Positions 14,779-22,982 of a DNA stretch of 38,753 bases are shown piece by piece. The notes beneath the pieces were generated by a model, which worked only from the letters and a program-made list of their open reading frames with translations, did not search any database and was not told the origin of the DNA. Source of the DNA: an uncultured bacterium (lineage in GTDB: Bacteria > Verrucomicrobiota > Kiritimatiellia > PWTM01). The DNA lies in contig CALLFZ010000020.1 in the NCBI GenBank assembly GCA_938010045.1, forward strand, positions 1-38,753. The letters run 5' to 3'. Each line of letters begins with the position of its first letter. Within the stretch, counting starts at the first letter, position 1. A program made the translations under genes and the position numbers.

Positions 14779-15222
14779 TCAAATCCCTGTCGTCATCAAC
14801 GCTCCCGTCTGGTCGAGCGTAATCGTCACGCCCACCGTTTCGCCTGTGCTTCCGACGCACTGGAGCACGTACGCATCTCTCGAAATCGTCTGAATCGTGT
14901 AATCCGCCTCGCGGAAAAATTTGCCCGCCAAGTCGCCCGCACTGACGCCGGGAATGACCGTCAACGGATCCCCGGCCTCGAGAGCGTTTCCTCCCGGATC
15001 TCGAGAGTAGTCCCGTGTCTCCGCATACATCGCGCGCAGACACGAACGCGCCATACCGAGAGCCGCCTGAGCCTCGGTGACCATCGCCCTCTTCTTGCTT
15101 CCACTCATCATCGGGATGGCCACCGAGGCCAAGACCGCCACGATCACCGCCACCACCATCAATTCCACGAGCGTGAAGCCCCGGCGGCCACGAACCACCA
15201 TCGCTTGTCGAGCTGTATTCAT
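14779..15222 (-). CDS. Class III prepilin (pilin paralog 3), first gene of the operon
   Basis: The protein has 147 residues. A longer leader (MNTARQAMVVRGRRG) precedes FTLVELMVVAVIVAVLASVA, the class III prepilin signature. The globular part is homologous to the two following pilins (TEAQAALGMARSCLRAMYAE, DLAGKFFREADYTIQTISR, YVLQCVGSTGETVGVTITL) but has two Cys residues instead of one. The ATG is at 15220-15222; an in-frame ATG at 15201 would give a shorter leader. A consensus sigma-54 promoter lies 20 bases upstream, predicting a transcript start only about 9 bases before the ATG at 15222, which makes the internal ATG worth considering. It is the promoter-proximal gene of the whole pilus-like operon. 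Confidence 0.85.
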   Translation of the reverse strand: MNTARQAMVVRGRRGFTLVELMVVAVIVAVLASVAIPMMSGSKKRAMVTEAQAALGMARSCLRAMYAETRDYSRDPGGNALEAGDPLTVIPGVSAGDLAGKFFREADYTIQTISRDAYVLQCVGSTGETVGVTITLDQTGALMTTGI

Positions 15223-15757
15223 GCTCTCGTAGGGCTTTAGGAGCAACCACCGTGCCAATCCGTCGCACGCATTCAGCGTCCATTTCAACACGCTGCGCAG
15301 AAAACAAATCCCGGAATCAAAGCACTTCGTTTGTCAAAATTGAAAAACCACAATCGAAAATGTCGAAGTCTCGGCATCGCGCTGGGCGTGACTCGGCCAC
15401 TGGCCGGGATCGAAATCATTGACTTAAAACCGCCGCCTCTCGCGCTACAAAACGGACTTGATACCTATAACGAAACACTAATGGCGGGGTTCGTCAAGCC
15501 ACACCGCGCCACAGCCCCAGCCCCGAACGTTCCTGGCCATGATCTGACCCATGCGGGAGCCCAATACGGAGGGGGTCTCCCCCGGTTCCCGGCGTTCGCT
15601 CCGCCAGACCAAGGATGCATCCGACGACACTCACCGCTGATCTGCGTTCGCCCGCGGTGCGCGCCCGCCGTCCGCCTGTTCGCTTTTTCAGCCCGAGCCG
15701 TTGCCGTTGCTGGGGCCCATCCCTGTCTCAATCGCTTTCCATCGACACAGCGTCGGT
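15223..15757. other. Intergenic region upstream of the pilin operon
   Basis: About 535 bases with no credible gene; an Arg-rich frame at 15465-15761 on the minus strand has no start signal or homology. Two patches are clearly AT-richer than the surroundings (about 15300-15370 and 15411-15485). The sigma-54 promoter lies at the left end. TGTC occurs at 15332 and 15361, at the usual distance for enhancer sites, but this alone is weak evidence for a PilR-like activator. Confidence 0.55.
15242..15257 (-). promoter_or_regulatory. Sigma-54 (RpoN) promoter of the pilin operon
   Basis: Read on the minus strand the sequence is TGGCACGGTGGTTGCT. This matches the -24/-12 consensus TGGCACR-N4-TTGCW at every defined position. 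The -12 C is at 15243, which places the transcript start near 15231, just before the pilin ATG at 15222. Pilin genes are sigma-54 dependent in several well-studied bacteria, usually with a PilR-type activator. No such activator gene is in the window. Confidence 0.8.
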
Positions 15758-17161
15758 TCAAGCGCGCCGTCTCGGTGGAGGGACGTGAACCGGATGCCCT
15801 TCCAACACATGGGCGGCCTCCATCCAGATCTCTCCATGCGTTGGATGGGGGTGAATCGTCCGCCCCACTTCTTCGACCGTCAACTCGGCGCGAATCGCGA
15901 GCGCCGCCTCGGAAATGAGATCAGTCGCATGCGGCCCCACGGCCGCGGCGCCCACGAGCCGCCCGCTGTCCGCTTCGGCAATCCATTTCACAAAACCCGC
16001 CGTTTCGCCGCCTGCCAGCGCCCGGCCAAGGGCGGAAAACGGGAAACGCCCGACTTTCACCCGCATGTTCTGGCGGCCGGCCTCCGCCTCCGTGAGGCCA
16101 ACCAGCGCGACCTCCGGCTGAGTAAAAATGACGCCGGGCACCAGCGTCTCGTTCGGCCGTGGCCGCCGCCCCACCGCATCCGCCGCTGCGATGAGGCCCT
16201 GTGACGTCGCCGCATGCGCGAGTTGCGGTCCCCCGTTCACGTCACCGATCGCGTAGATCCCGGGCACGCGGGTGCGGTTCCACGCGTCGGCGCGCAGATA
16301 CCCCCGCTCGTCCGGCCGCAATCCCGCGCGCTCGGGACACAGTCCCTCCGTCATCGGGCGCCGGCCAACCGCGACCAGCAAACAGTCGCCCTCGAACGCC
16401 GCATCGCCAACTCGAACCCGTACCGCCGAATCGCCGGTCTCGACCGCCTCAGCGGGATGTCCGCACAGCACGCGGATGCCCAACTCGTGCTCCATCGACC
16501 GCCGAACCTCGGCGCGCACATCCGCATCGAGCAACAACAAAATGTCGTCGAGCAATTCAACGACGGTCACCTCCGATCCGAGCATGGCCGCCAGACACGC
16601 CAGCTCACAGCCAATGTAGCCGCCGCCGAGCACGATGAGCCGTTCCGGACGATGAGGAAGGTCGAGAAATGCACGGCTGTCGACCACGCGCGGATGCCGC
16701 GGCAGAAAGGCCGGCATGGTCGAGGTGGAGCCGGTCGCAACGATCACACGCCGCGCGTGCAGCCACCGCGTCCCCTCCGCCCCGCTCACAGCCAATCGCT
16801 CTCGCGTGACGAACGACGCTTCGCCTTCGATCTGCTCGACGCCATTGGATTTCAGGAGCGACCTCACGCCCGCGGCGAGGCGCGCCACCGTGCGGTTCTT
16901 GTGCGCGAGGAGGCCTGCGTAGTCCACGCTGAGACCCTCGGTCGTCAGGCCCATGGCCGACGCATGTCCGGCGGCTCGCGCCAACCCTGCTGCCGCGATC
17001 ATCGCCTTCGTGGGAATGCAGCCCCAGTTCAAACACGTGCCGCCCCACGCCTCACGCTCGACGATCGCCGTGTTCGCCCCGAACTGCGCTGCGCGGATCG
17101 CCGCCGGATACCCACCCGGACCCGCGCCGATCACCACCACATCAAACGAATCCGTGCCCAT
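15758..17161 (-). CDS. lpdA: Dihydrolipoyl dehydrogenase (E3)
   Basis: It reoxidises the dihydrolipoyl groups of the E2 component with NAD+, using FAD. The protein has 467 residues. It shows the FAD-binding VVVIGAGPGG (Gly12-Gly17), the redox-active disulfide in GGTCLNWGCIPTK (Cys43 and Cys48), the NAD-binding LIVLGGGYIGCE, the second FAD motif YAIGDVNGGPQLAH, and the C-terminal HPHPTHGE with the catalytic His-Glu pair. The start ATG 17159-17161 has GGGAGG upstream and follows the E2 gene by 30 bases. The length is normal. It is the last gene of the cluster E1-E2-E3, and most likely works with that complex. Confidence 0.95.
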   Translation of the reverse strand: MGTDSFDVVVIGAGPGGYPAAIRAAQFGANTAIVEREAWGGTCLNWGCIPTKAMIAAAGLARAAGHASAMGLTTEGLSVDYAGLLAHKNRTVARLAAGVRSLLKSNGVEQIEGEASFVTRERLAVSGAEGTRWLHARRVIVATGSTSTMPAFLPRHPRVVDSRAFLDLPHRPERLIVLGGGYIGCELACLAAMLGSEVTVVELLDDILLLLDADVRAEVRRSMEHELGIRVLCGHPAEAVETGDSAVRVRVGDAAFEGDCLLVAVGRRPMTEGLCPERAGLRPDERGYLRADAWNRTRVPGIYAIGDVNGGPQLAHAATSQGLIAAADAVGRRPRPNETLVPGVIFTQPEVALVGLTEAEAGRQNMRVKVGRFPFSALGRALAGGETAGFVKWIAEADSGRLVGAAAVGPHATDLISEAALAIRAELTVEEVGRTIHPHPTHGEIWMEAAHVLEGHPVHVPPPRRRA

Positions 17162-17191
17162 GCCACCGCCTCCCAACAACGGGTTGCGCCA

Positions 17192-18592
17192 TCACACCCA
17201 CGACCGCCACGCCGTCGGATCCTCGAGCCGCGCGCGGATCGCGTTCGCGAACCGAGCGGCCGTTGCGCCGTCCACCAGCCGATGATCCGCCGACAGCGTG
17301 ATCCGCATAATCTGACGCACCTCGATGCGCCCCGCCCGCACCCATGGCATCGGCCGCGTACTGGCGACCGCGAGAATCGCACCCTCGCCGGGGTTGATGA
17401 TCGCGGTAAACTGCTCCACGTCGAGCATACCCATGTTCGAGATCGTGAACGTGCCGCCCGTCATGTCGTCGGGCGTCAGTTTGCCGGCCCGCGCCGTCTC
17501 CACCAGCGCCGCAGCGCGCTCATGCAGCTCCAAGAACGAGAGTTCGTCCGCATTGCGGACCACCGGCACGACCAACCCGGACTCGAGCGCGACCGCGATA
17601 CCGAGATGCACGCGCGTCGACCGCCACACCTGCCGTCCATCGGTCCGGCTGTTCATGTCTGGACACTCGACCAGTGCCTGCACCACCGCCTCGGCGATGA
17701 AGTCCGTCACCGTGTATGGCGCCCCCTGGTTTTTGAGCTGCTGCCGGAACGCGAGCAGCTCCGTCATGTCCACCGGCACCGTGACAAAGAAATGCGGCGT
17801 GGTCGTGTAACTATGGGTGAGCCTCTGCGCGATCACCTGCCGCATGCGGCTCATCGTTTGAGGTCGCTCCGCGATGGCCCGTTGAACGTCCTCGACCCGG
17901 ATGCGGCCATTCTCGCCGGTGCCGCGCACGGTCAGGATGTCCACACCCTCGCGGCGCGCCAGCTCCTTGGCGGCCGGCGTGATGCGAAGCGAGGAATACC
18001 CCTTCGCCTCCAGATAGGCCTCAACGTCCCGCTCGGTAATGCGCCCGCCCGGCCCGGTGCCGGGCACGCGGGAGGGATCAATCGCGGCCTCGCGCGCGCG
18101 GCGCTGCGCGCGCGGGCTGATCTTTAGTTCCGTCGGCGTCGCCACTGTCGCTGCGGCGGCCGGCACAGCGGCGGGGGGCGGAGCAATCGGCGCGGTCGGC
18201 GCCGGCGCGGCGGGTACGGCCACCGTGGAGGGGGCCGGCCGGCTCGGTGCCGGCGACGGCGTGCTCGCCGCGGACGGGGTCGCCGGCGCGGCGGCCGCTG
18301 CCGCCGGCCGCGGCGCGACCGCGGGCGGCGGCGCCACCTCGGGGATCGGTTCCCCGGGCTGTCCGATGTAGGCCACTGTCGCCTGCACCGGCACTGTCGC
18401 GCCCTCCTTCGCGACAATCTTCAGAAGCGTCCCCTCGTAAAAACTTTCAACCTCCATGTTCGCCTTGTCGGTCTCGATCTCGAACAGGATGTCCCCCTTC
18501 GCAACCGGGTCGCCCTCTCGCTTGTGCCACCGAAGAATCGTGCACTCCTCGGTGAACTGCCCCGGTTTCGGCATGGCAATCGCATGCGGCAT
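17192..18592 (-). CDS. pdhC: Dihydrolipoamide acetyltransferase (E2) with two E3-binding domains
   Basis: It transfers the acyl group from lipoate to CoA and forms the core of the dehydrogenase complex. The protein has 466 residues. An N-terminal lipoyl domain (1-80) has the lipoylated Lys43 in IETDKANMEVE. An Ala/Pro linker (about 85-155) leads to two peripheral-subunit-binding domains in a row, 157-194 (SPRAQRRAREAAID, GTGPGGRITERDV) and 203-240 (TPAAKELARREGVD, GTGENGRIRVEDV). The catalytic acetyltransferase domain follows from about 245, with the active-site His437 and Asp441 in SADHRLVDG. Most E2 proteins have one such binding domain. The gene sits between E1 and E3 on the same strand. 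Pyruvate is the likely substrate of the complex, as discussed for E1, but the branched-chain alternative cannot be excluded. Confidence 0.92.
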   Translation of the reverse strand: MPHAIAMPKPGQFTEECTILRWHKREGDPVAKGDILFEIETDKANMEVESFYEGTLLKIVAKEGATVPVQATVAYIGQPGEPIPEVAPPPAVAPRPAAAAAAPATPSAASTPSPAPSRPAPSTVAVPAAPAPTAPIAPPPAAVPAAAATVATPTELKISPRAQRRAREAAIDPSRVPGTGPGGRITERDVEAYLEAKGYSSLRITPAAKELARREGVDILTVRGTGENGRIRVEDVQRAIAERPQTMSRMRQVIAQRLTHSYTTTPHFFVTVPVDMTELLAFRQQLKNQGAPYTVTDFIAEAVVQALVECPDMNSRTDGRQVWRSTRVHLGIAVALESGLVVPVVRNADELSFLELHERAAALVETARAGKLTPDDMTGGTFTISNMGMLDVEQFTAIINPGEGAILAVASTRPMPWVRAGRIEVRQIMRITLSADHRLVDGATAARFANAIRARLEDPTAWRSWV

Positions 18593-18623
18593 GGCTCGAT
18601 CTCCTTGCGTGTTCGCCCCGCGG

Positions 18624-20921
18624 TCAGAGAATGCGACGCGCGGCGGCGATCATGTCCTGCGCGTTCGGCAAGAATGCGGCCTCAAGAATGTGCGACTGCG
18701 GCGCGATTCCATCCTTCGCGCCGACCCGGATGACCGGCGCGTCGAGCTCGTCGAAGGCCTTCTCGACGATCCTCGACACGATTTCTCCGGTGAAACTGCC
18801 GATCTGCACCGCCTGGCTCACCACCACGCACCGCCCGGTCTTCGCGACTGACCGCAGGATCGTCTCCTCATCCAGCGGCACGAGCGAACGGATGTCCACC
18901 ACTTCGGCCTCCACGCCCTCTTTCGCGAGCGCCTCGGCAGCCTTGAGCGCGTCCAACATCGCCGGCCCCCACCCCACGAACGTGAGGTCGCGCCCCTCGC
19001 GCTTCACGTCCGCCACCCCGATCGGCACGAGGTAGTCCTCCTCGGGCACCACGCCCTTTTCGGAGTAGAGCAGTTGCGACTCCACGTACATCACGGGGTT
19101 GTCGTCGCGAATCGCGGCCTTGATCAGCCCCTTCGCATCGTAGGGCGTCGACGGATAGACCACGTACATGCCCGGGATGTGCGCGAAGACGCTCTCCAGC
19201 GTCTGCGAGTGCTGTCCGCCGTACCCTTTGCCGCCGCCCACCGAGGCGCGGATCACGAGCGGCAGCGTCGCTTGTCCACCGCTCATGTAGTGCCACTTCG
19301 CAGCCTGATTGCTAATCTGGTCCGAGGCCATGAGGGCGAAGTCCATGTACATCAGTTCCGCGATCGGCCGCAGCCCGATCATCGCCGCGCCGACCGCGGT
19401 GCCGCAGATGCAGGCCTCTGAAATCGGCGTATTGAAGACACGCTCGCGTCCAAACGTCTCGAGCATGCCCTTCGTGAGCTTGAAGGCGTTGCCATATTCC
19501 GCGACGTCCTCGCCATAGAGGATCACGCGACGGTCGCGCAGCATCTCCTCCACCATGCCCTCTTTGATCGCGTCGCGGTAGTTGATGCGGCCCTCGGCGT
19601 CGCGCTTGACCTTGGAGGCGGTGCGGTCGAGCACCGTGACGTTGCGGAACTCCGGCGGAACTTCCTCGCAGCGGCTGTCTGTGTACATGAAGCGCAGCAC
19701 GTCCTCCGGCTTCGGGTCCGGCGCCTCGGCCGCCCGAATCGCGGCCCGCGTGTTGCGCTCCTTCACGCGCGTCTCGATGGCGGCCAGGTCCTCGTCCGTC
19801 GCGACGCAGGCCTCGATCATCTGCCGCCGGAAGGTCTCCACCGGATCCACCGCACGCCACGCGGCCTCCTCGTTTTTCGTTCGGTATTCGACGCGCGGAT
19901 CGCCGAGCGAATGCCCATAGTAGCGGTACGTGATCACGTCGAGCAGCACCGGCCCCCGCCCGGCCCGGCACATCTCGGCCGCCCGCAGCACCGCGTCGCG
20001 CACCGCGAGCGCGTCCATGCCATTCACGACTTCAGCGTGCATGTTGTTGTCCGCAAAGCCCGCACCGCGGCGCGCGAGCCACCGCACGCCGAGCACCTCG
20101 TCCACCGAGCGGCCCGTCATCGCGTACAAGTTGTCCTGGATCAGGAAGATGATCGGTAGGCCGAAGGGGTGGTCGCCCGCCAGATGGTTCGTCCACTGCG
20201 CCTGCGCAGCGAAATTCAGCGACTCGAGCACCACACCATTCGCATAGGCGCCATCGCCGGCGAAGCAGCAGACGACGTCCGACGCACGAAGGTAGCGCAG
20301 CGCCATGGCGGCGCCGGTCGCGATCGGCACACCGCCGCCGACGATCGCGTTCGCGCCAAGATGCCCGATCCGGAAGTCCGCGATGTGCATACCACCGCCG
20401 CGCCCGCGGCAGTAGCCGTCCTCCTTCCCGAACAGTTCCGCGATCGTGCGGAAGACGTGGTCCTCGAGCACCTCCTCGAGCAGCGCCGCACCGGTCGCGG
20501 TCGAGCCCGGCACGCGCGACCGCAGTTCCTCGTCGCTCATTCGCCGGATCGCGGAGCAGCCCTTCGCGAGGCTGTCGCCGTGGCCGCGGTGCGTGCTCGT
20601 GATGCGGTCGCGCAGGCGCAGCGCCGAGCACGCGCCGACGCTCGTGCCCTCCTGCCCGATCGAAACGTGCGTCGGTCCGCGGTAGTTATAGCCCGGCAGC
20701 GGATCGTAGGCGCCCGCCCGCAGCCGCACAATCATGTCCTCTACCTCGCGGACGATGAGCATGTCCTCATACATCTCGAGTGCCGAGGCCGCGGTGAGTC
20801 GTCCCGCCGCTAGCTCGTCGGCCACGGTGCCGTGATACTGGAAGCCCCGAATCCGTCCGCAGTCCAGCTCGAACGGCGTGAAGTCCGGTCGCAGATCGCT
20901 CAGATAGGTTGGTGCACTCAT
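18624..20921 (-). CDS. Pyruvate-dehydrogenase-type E1, alpha and beta subunits fused
   Basis: It performs the thiamine-diphosphate-dependent decarboxylation that starts the complex's reaction. The protein has 765 residues. Residues 1 to about 425 correspond to E1 alpha: HRGHGD (111-116), GRGGGMHIADF, the ThDP motif beginning AGDGAYANG (221-229) and ending QDN (262-264), and YYGHS (334-338). From about 445 it is E1 beta: YRDAIKEGMVEEMLRD, LYGEDVAEYGNAFKLT, FNTPISEACICGTAVG, GGKGYGGQHSQTLESVFAHI, and VVDIRSLVPLDEETIL. Relative to ordinary E1 alpha there is an extra segment of about 38 residues (122-160) between HRGHG...AKG and AELFGK, and another near 244-252. The beta half looks more like pyruvate than branched-chain enzymes. 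The gene is followed by E2 and E3. Confidence 0.92.
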   Translation of the reverse strand: MSAPTYLSDLRPDFTPFELDCGRIRGFQYHGTVADELAAGRLTAASALEMYEDMLIVREVEDMIVRLRAGAYDPLPGYNYRGPTHVSIGQEGTSVGACSALRLRDRITSTHRGHGDSLAKGCSAIRRMSDEELRSRVPGSTATGAALLEEVLEDHVFRTIAELFGKEDGYCRGRGGGMHIADFRIGHLGANAIVGGGVPIATGAAMALRYLRASDVVCCFAGDGAYANGVVLESLNFAAQAQWTNHLAGDHPFGLPIIFLIQDNLYAMTGRSVDEVLGVRWLARRGAGFADNNMHAEVVNGMDALAVRDAVLRAAEMCRAGRGPVLLDVITYRYYGHSLGDPRVEYRTKNEEAAWRAVDPVETFRRQMIEACVATDEDLAAIETRVKERNTRAAIRAAEAPDPKPEDVLRFMYTDSRCEEVPPEFRNVTVLDRTASKVKRDAEGRINYRDAIKEGMVEEMLRDRRVILYGEDVAEYGNAFKLTKGMLETFGRERVFNTPISEACICGTAVGAAMIGLRPIAELMYMDFALMASDQISNQAAKWHYMSGGQATLPLVIRASVGGGKGYGGQHSQTLESVFAHIPGMYVVYPSTPYDAKGLIKAAIRDDNPVMYVESQLLYSEKGVVPEEDYLVPIGVADVKREGRDLTFVGWGPAMLDALKAAEALAKEGVEAEVVDIRSLVPLDEETILRSVAKTGRCVVVSQAVQIGSFTGEIVSRIVEKAFDELDAPVIRVGAKDGIAPQSHILEAAFLPNAQDMIAAARRIL

Positions 20922-20979
20922 GTCCGTTGTTGTCTCCCGCGCGGAGTCCTCGCTGGCCCCCGACGCTTGCGCCGCGCGG

Positions 20980-21753
20980 TCATGCCATCACCAGGGTCGC
21001 GCCGGCCGCGCGAATGCGGCGCGTCCACGCCGGCCCAAGCCGGCCGTCCGTGATCAACACATCTACGTCGCGGAGGTGCCCCGCGCGCGCAAACGACACC
21101 TTCCCGAATTTGCTGCGGTCCACCAGCAGCACTACACGCGCGGAGCGCCGCATCACCCATTCCTTCGTGAACGCCTCCGCCGGATCCGTCGTCGTGATCT
21201 CGCCGTCCGCTCCGATCCCCATCGCGCCCATGAACGCGATATCCATCTGCAGCACATCCAGTACGTGCCGCGTGAGCGGCCCCACGAGCGTCTGACTCAG
21301 CCGCCGAAGCTCGCCACCGATCAGCATCGTCCTCGGCCCCTGCCCCGCCAGCTCCACCGCCGCGCGCAGCGAGTTCGTCACGACGACGATGTCGGCGCGC
21401 GCCCGGAGCGCGCGCGCCAGCGCCAACACCGTGCTGCCCCCATCCAGGTACACCGTCATACCGCCCGAAATGTGTTGGAGCGCCGCCGCCGCGATCCGCG
21501 CCTTTTCGCGCGCCGCCCGGCCCGCCTTGTCCTCGAAGCCCGGCTCTTCGAGCCGGCTCTCGACACTCACCGCGCCGCCGTGCACCCGGCGCAACTCTCC
21601 CCGCTGCTCCAGAGCGCGCAAGTCCCGCCGCAGCGTCGCCTCCGAGATCGCAAGTCGGCGGCACAAGTCGCCCACGCGCAGAATCCGCGCCTCGCGAAGC
21701 GCATCGCGGATTCGCTCCCACCGTTCCACCGGCAATTGGCCGTTCCGAGCCAT
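20980..21753 (-). CDS. DeoR-family transcriptional regulator
   Basis: The protein has 257 residues. The N-terminal winged helix contains RIRDALREARILRVGDLCRR, LAISEATLRRDLRALEQRG and RRVHGGA, the DeoR signature. The C-terminal sensor domain has the sugar-phosphate-binding pattern: YLDGGSTVLALARAL, VVTNSLRAAVELA, LIGGELRRLSQTLVG, AFMGAMGIGADGEITTTDPA, and VLLVDRSKFGK. These proteins respond to phosphorylated sugars. I chose ATG 21751-21753; in-frame starts exist at 21777 and 21795 and no strong ribosome binding site decides. The fused E1 gene follows after 58 bases on the same strand, so the regulator is probably part of, or controls, the dehydrogenase operon. A repeat upstream is a candidate operator. 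Confidence 0.88.
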   Translation of the reverse strand: MARNGQLPVERWERIRDALREARILRVGDLCRRLAISEATLRRDLRALEQRGELRRVHGGAVSVESRLEEPGFEDKAGRAAREKARIAAAALQHISGGMTVYLDGGSTVLALARALRARADIVVVTNSLRAAVELAGQGPRTMLIGGELRRLSQTLVGPLTRHVLDVLQMDIAFMGAMGIGADGEITTTDPAEAFTKEWVMRRSARVVLLVDRSKFGKVSFARAGHLRDVDVLITDGRLGPAWTRRIRAAGATLVMA

Positions 21754-21779
21754 GAACGATCGTGACGAATATAGCATGA

Positions 21780-21808
21780 GATTGATCAAACGCAATCAGA
21801 TTCGATCA
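21780..21808. promoter_or_regulatory. Candidate operator of the DeoR-family regulator
   Basis: Two direct repeats, GATTGATCA (21780-21788) and GATTCGATCA (21799-21808), are about 20 bases apart, close to two helical turns, in the intergenic region between divergent genes. DeoR-family repressors often bind tandem repeats in front of their own gene. The repeats are seen; binding is inferred. Confidence 0.35.
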
Positions 21809-21884
21809 CACGCGCGCCGCGCCCCCCGCACCGACCGCCCACGGCTCGCCACCGCGACTCGCGCGTGCGATACTCCCCGGCCGG

Positions 21885-22982
21885 ATGAGCGGACCCGGCA
21901 CTCCCGCGATCGCCGTCTATCTCACGCCGCACGGCAACGGACACGCCGTGCGGATGTGCGACATCGTCCGCGCGCTGCGCCGCCAACACCCGCATCTGCG
22001 CATCGTACTCGTTGCCCGCCATCCGGCCGACTTTTTGCGCTCGCGCCTCGGCGACGTGACCGTCGAGATCCGTGCCGATGCGTTCGACACCGGCATGGTG
22101 CAACTCGATTCTGTGCGCAGCGATCCGGAGGCCAGCCTCGCGGCGGCCCTCGATCTGCTCGCGACATGGCCCGCGCGTGTGCGGTCCGAGGCGGAGTGGA
22201 TCGAGCGTGAACGGATCTCGGCCGTCGTCTGCGACATCCCCGCGATTCCGCTCGAGGCCGCCCGCCGCGTCGGCCGGCCCGCGCTGGCCGCCGGCAATTT
22301 TTCCTGGAACTGGATTTATGAACACGCAGCGCAGCGCGATCCGCGCTGGCGCCCTGTCGCCGCTGCGTTCCGTCGCGCCTACGGCTTGGCCGATCTCCTG
22401 ATCCGCCTACCGTTCCATGAGCCCATGGACGCATTTCCAGTGCGCCAGGACGTGGGCCTCGTCGCGTCGCCGGGCCGGCCGTGCCGCCCCAAGCTCGCCG
22501 CCGCCACCGGCGCCGCGTTGGATTCGACATGGGTGCTGCTCAGCTTCAGCTCGCTCGCCTGGTCGCCCGAGGCCCTCTCCCGCGCCGCCGCCTCGCCGGG
22601 CATCGAATGGTTCACTGTCCGCCCCCTCGAATGGAACGTTCCGCAGTTCCACGCGGTGGACCGCACACGGTTTCCGTTCGCGGACGTGCTGGCCTCGTGC
22701 GATGTCGTGCTCACGAAAACCGGCTTCGGCATCGTCTCGGAGTGCATCGTGAATCAAAAGCCGATGGTCTATGTGCACCGCGCCGAGTGGCCAGAGTCCG
22801 CCCTGCTCGTCGAAGGTATCCGCCGCTTTGCCCGGGGAGTGGAATTGCCGGCCGACCGCCTCTACGCGGGCGATCTGACACCGGCGGTCGCCGCGGCGCT
22901 CCGCGCGCCGCCTCCCGCCGACGCGCTACCCACGGATGGCGCCGAACGTGCCGCCGATCTCATCGCCGCCGCCGTACAGTGA
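21885..22982 (+). CDS. Glycosyltransferase-like protein (GT-B fold)
   Basis: The protein has 365 residues. It opens with AVYLTPHGNGHAVRMCDIVR, a Gly/His-rich loop typical of the first domain of GT-B enzymes and resembling the N-terminal domain found upstream of GHMP sugar kinases. Residues VVCDIPAIPLEAARRVGRPA and AAGNFSWNWIYE follow, and the second half has TWVLLSFSSLAW, then SCDVVLTKTGFGIVSECIVN and KPMVYVHRAEWPE, the nucleotide-sugar binding region of GT-B enzymes (TKxGxGxxSE). The length fits. It is divergent from the DeoR-family gene, with 131 bases between. A small GGCCGG precedes the ATG. Neither donor nor acceptor can be told; it may be a sugar-nucleotide-binding relative without transferase activity. 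Confidence 0.7.
   Translation: MSGPGTPAIAVYLTPHGNGHAVRMCDIVRALRRQHPHLRIVLVARHPADFLRSRLGDVTVEIRADAFDTGMVQLDSVRSDPEASLAAALDLLATWPARVRSEAEWIERERISAVVCDIPAIPLEAARRVGRPALAAGNFSWNWIYEHAAQRDPRWRPVAAAFRRAYGLADLLIRLPFHEPMDAFPVRQDVGLVASPGRPCRPKLAAATGAALDSTWVLLSFSSLAWSPEALSRAAASPGIEWFTVRPLEWNVPQFHAVDRTRFPFADVLASCDVVLTKTGFGIVSECIVNQKPMVYVHRAEWPESALLVEGIRRFARGVELPADRLYAGDLTPAVAAALRAPPPADALPTDGAERAADLIAAAVQ

Noticed and set aside
15465-15761. 98-codon frame between pilin 3 and lpdA on the minus strand
   Set aside because: No ribosome binding site, Arg/Gly-rich, spans AT-rich promoter-like DNA; judged non-coding.
16214-18127. Open frame of 637 codons on the plus strand opposite the lpdA and pdhC genes
   Set aside because: It lies antisense to two genes with complete motifs; its product is Arg/His-rich with no recognisable domain.
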